Part shown: positions 6,478 through 6,978 of the stretch, one piece after another
How the letters are laid out: each line of letters starts with the position of its first letter
Numbering within the stretch: position 1 is the stretch's first letter
DNA from: Bacteroidota bacterium
GTDB lineage: Bacteria; Bacteroidota; Bacteroidia; Chitinophagales; LD1
Reading direction: 5' to 3'
Assembly (NCBI GenBank): GCA_018267355.1
Contig: JAFDYP010000360.1
Span: 1 to 6,978 of the forward strand
DNA length: 6,978 nt
Translations under genes and position numbers: made by a program
The notes under the pieces: generated by a model
Database searches by the model: none
The model's input: the letters and a program-made list of their open reading frames with translations, nothing else
What the model was told of the DNA's origin: nothing

Positions 6478-6978
6478 TTAGCGTACTGATTCAAAATAAT
6501 CAAAAGATTTTTTAAGGCGTTCCGCAGTGCCTTTCGCCCCGAGGAATTTTGCCATATCTACCACCGGTGGCCCCTGCAGGACGCCTGCCAGCGCCACACG
6601 CAGTACCGGCATGATCTCACCGGTCTTCAGCCCGGTGAAAGCGATGAATTCATTCATCATGGTATCCGCTCCCAGCGCAGACAGGTCCTTGCCTGTTATA
6701 TATTCGTCCCATTTGGTTTTGATCTCCGGCTTCCATTTTTTCCTGATCGTCTCATCATCGTAGTACTGTATGTCCTTGTATAGGTATACGCCTATAGATA
6801 CGATGTCATTTGTAAAAGTAGCCCGCTCCTTGATCAGACCGCAGTATTCGGCCAGTTTGTTATCTCCCAGCGTGAAGCCTGCGGCTTCAATATCTTTTTT
6901 GACTGCCGCAGCCAGTTCTACATTCGATCTGGCCTTCAGGTATTGCTGGTTAAACCATTTTGCCTTCTCATAATCGAA
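6478..6978 (-). CDS. gltX: Glutamyl-tRNA synthetase, C-terminal part (5' end outside window)
   Basis: Cytosolic class I aminoacyl-tRNA synthetase that charges tRNA-Glu with glutamate. The frame is open from the right edge (first codon TTC at 6978) to TAA at 6478-6480, giving 166 residues of a protein that usually has about 500. The visible part begins FDYEKAKWFNQQYL, a conserved segment at the start of the helical anticodon-binding region. It ends with LRVALAGVLQGPPV followed by LGAKGTAERLKKSFDYF, the typical GltX C-terminus. The HIGH and KMSKS-type motifs lie in the missing N-terminal part. The ATG at 6660 is internal (MMNEF) and is not the start. The acidic-protein gene follows after 113 bases on the same strand. 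Whether the enzyme is discriminating or also charges tRNA-Gln cannot be judged from this part. Confidence 0.95.
   Translation of the reverse strand, partial: FDYEKAKWFNQQYLKARSNVELAAAVKKDIEAAGFTLGDNKLAEYCGLIKERATFTNDIVSIGVYLYKDIQYYDDETIRKKWKPEIKTKWDEYITGKDLSALGADTMMNEFIAFTGLKTGEIMPVLRVALAGVLQGPPVVDMAKFLGAKGTAERLKKSFDYFESVR

Overview
The window looks like a chromosomal segment of a Bacteroidota bacterium, plausibly of the Chitinophagales/Sphingobacteriales type. The strongest evidence is the large secreted protein on the left. It ends in a type A type IX secretion (T9SS, Por secretion tail) sorting domain and carries GEVED repeats and other modules typical of that phylum. The start codons also lack clear Shine-Dalgarno sequences, and one intergenic gap holds a candidate promoter of the TTG / TAnnTTTG type. 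The genus assignment is inference from protein style only.

Layout: (1) Positions 1-3519, + strand, hold the 3' part of a very large modular surface or secreted protein. The reading frame is open at the left edge and no signal peptide is visible, so the true start lies upstream. (2) Positions 3520-3592 form a convergent intergenic gap with a clear rho-independent terminator serving the + strand gene. (3) Positions 3593-5512, - strand, encode a Uup-type ABC-F ribosome-associated ATPase. (4) Positions 5550-5957, - strand, encode a stand-alone cobalamin-binding subunit of a methylmalonyl-CoA-mutase-like enzyme. (5) Positions 5985-6009 form a strong - strand terminator hairpin. (6) Positions 6029-6364, - strand, encode a 111-residue, about 50% Asp/Glu, low-complexity protein of unknown function. 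(7) Positions 6365-6477 form an intergenic gap with a candidate promoter. (8) Positions 6478-6978, - strand, hold the C-terminal third of glutamyl-tRNA synthetase, whose gene runs off the right edge.

The four - strand genes face the same way. The terminator at 5985-6009 splits them into at least two transcription units: gltX and/or the acidic gene upstream, and the B12-binding gene plus uup (37-bp gap) downstream. GltX and Uup both belong to translation. The B12 subunit belongs to acyl-CoA carbon-skeleton rearrangement, and its large catalytic subunit is not in this window. I see no functional link among these genes beyond proximity.

I found no CRISPR array, tRNA, rRNA, insertion sequence, phage gene or defence-like cassette, and no convincing undescribed multi-gene system. 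The items most worth a second look are the hyper-acidic protein with an SSB-like Gly-rich/DDDF C-terminus, the orphan B12 subunit with a G8 homopolymer across a conserved glycine motif, and the modular repeat structure of the secreted protein.
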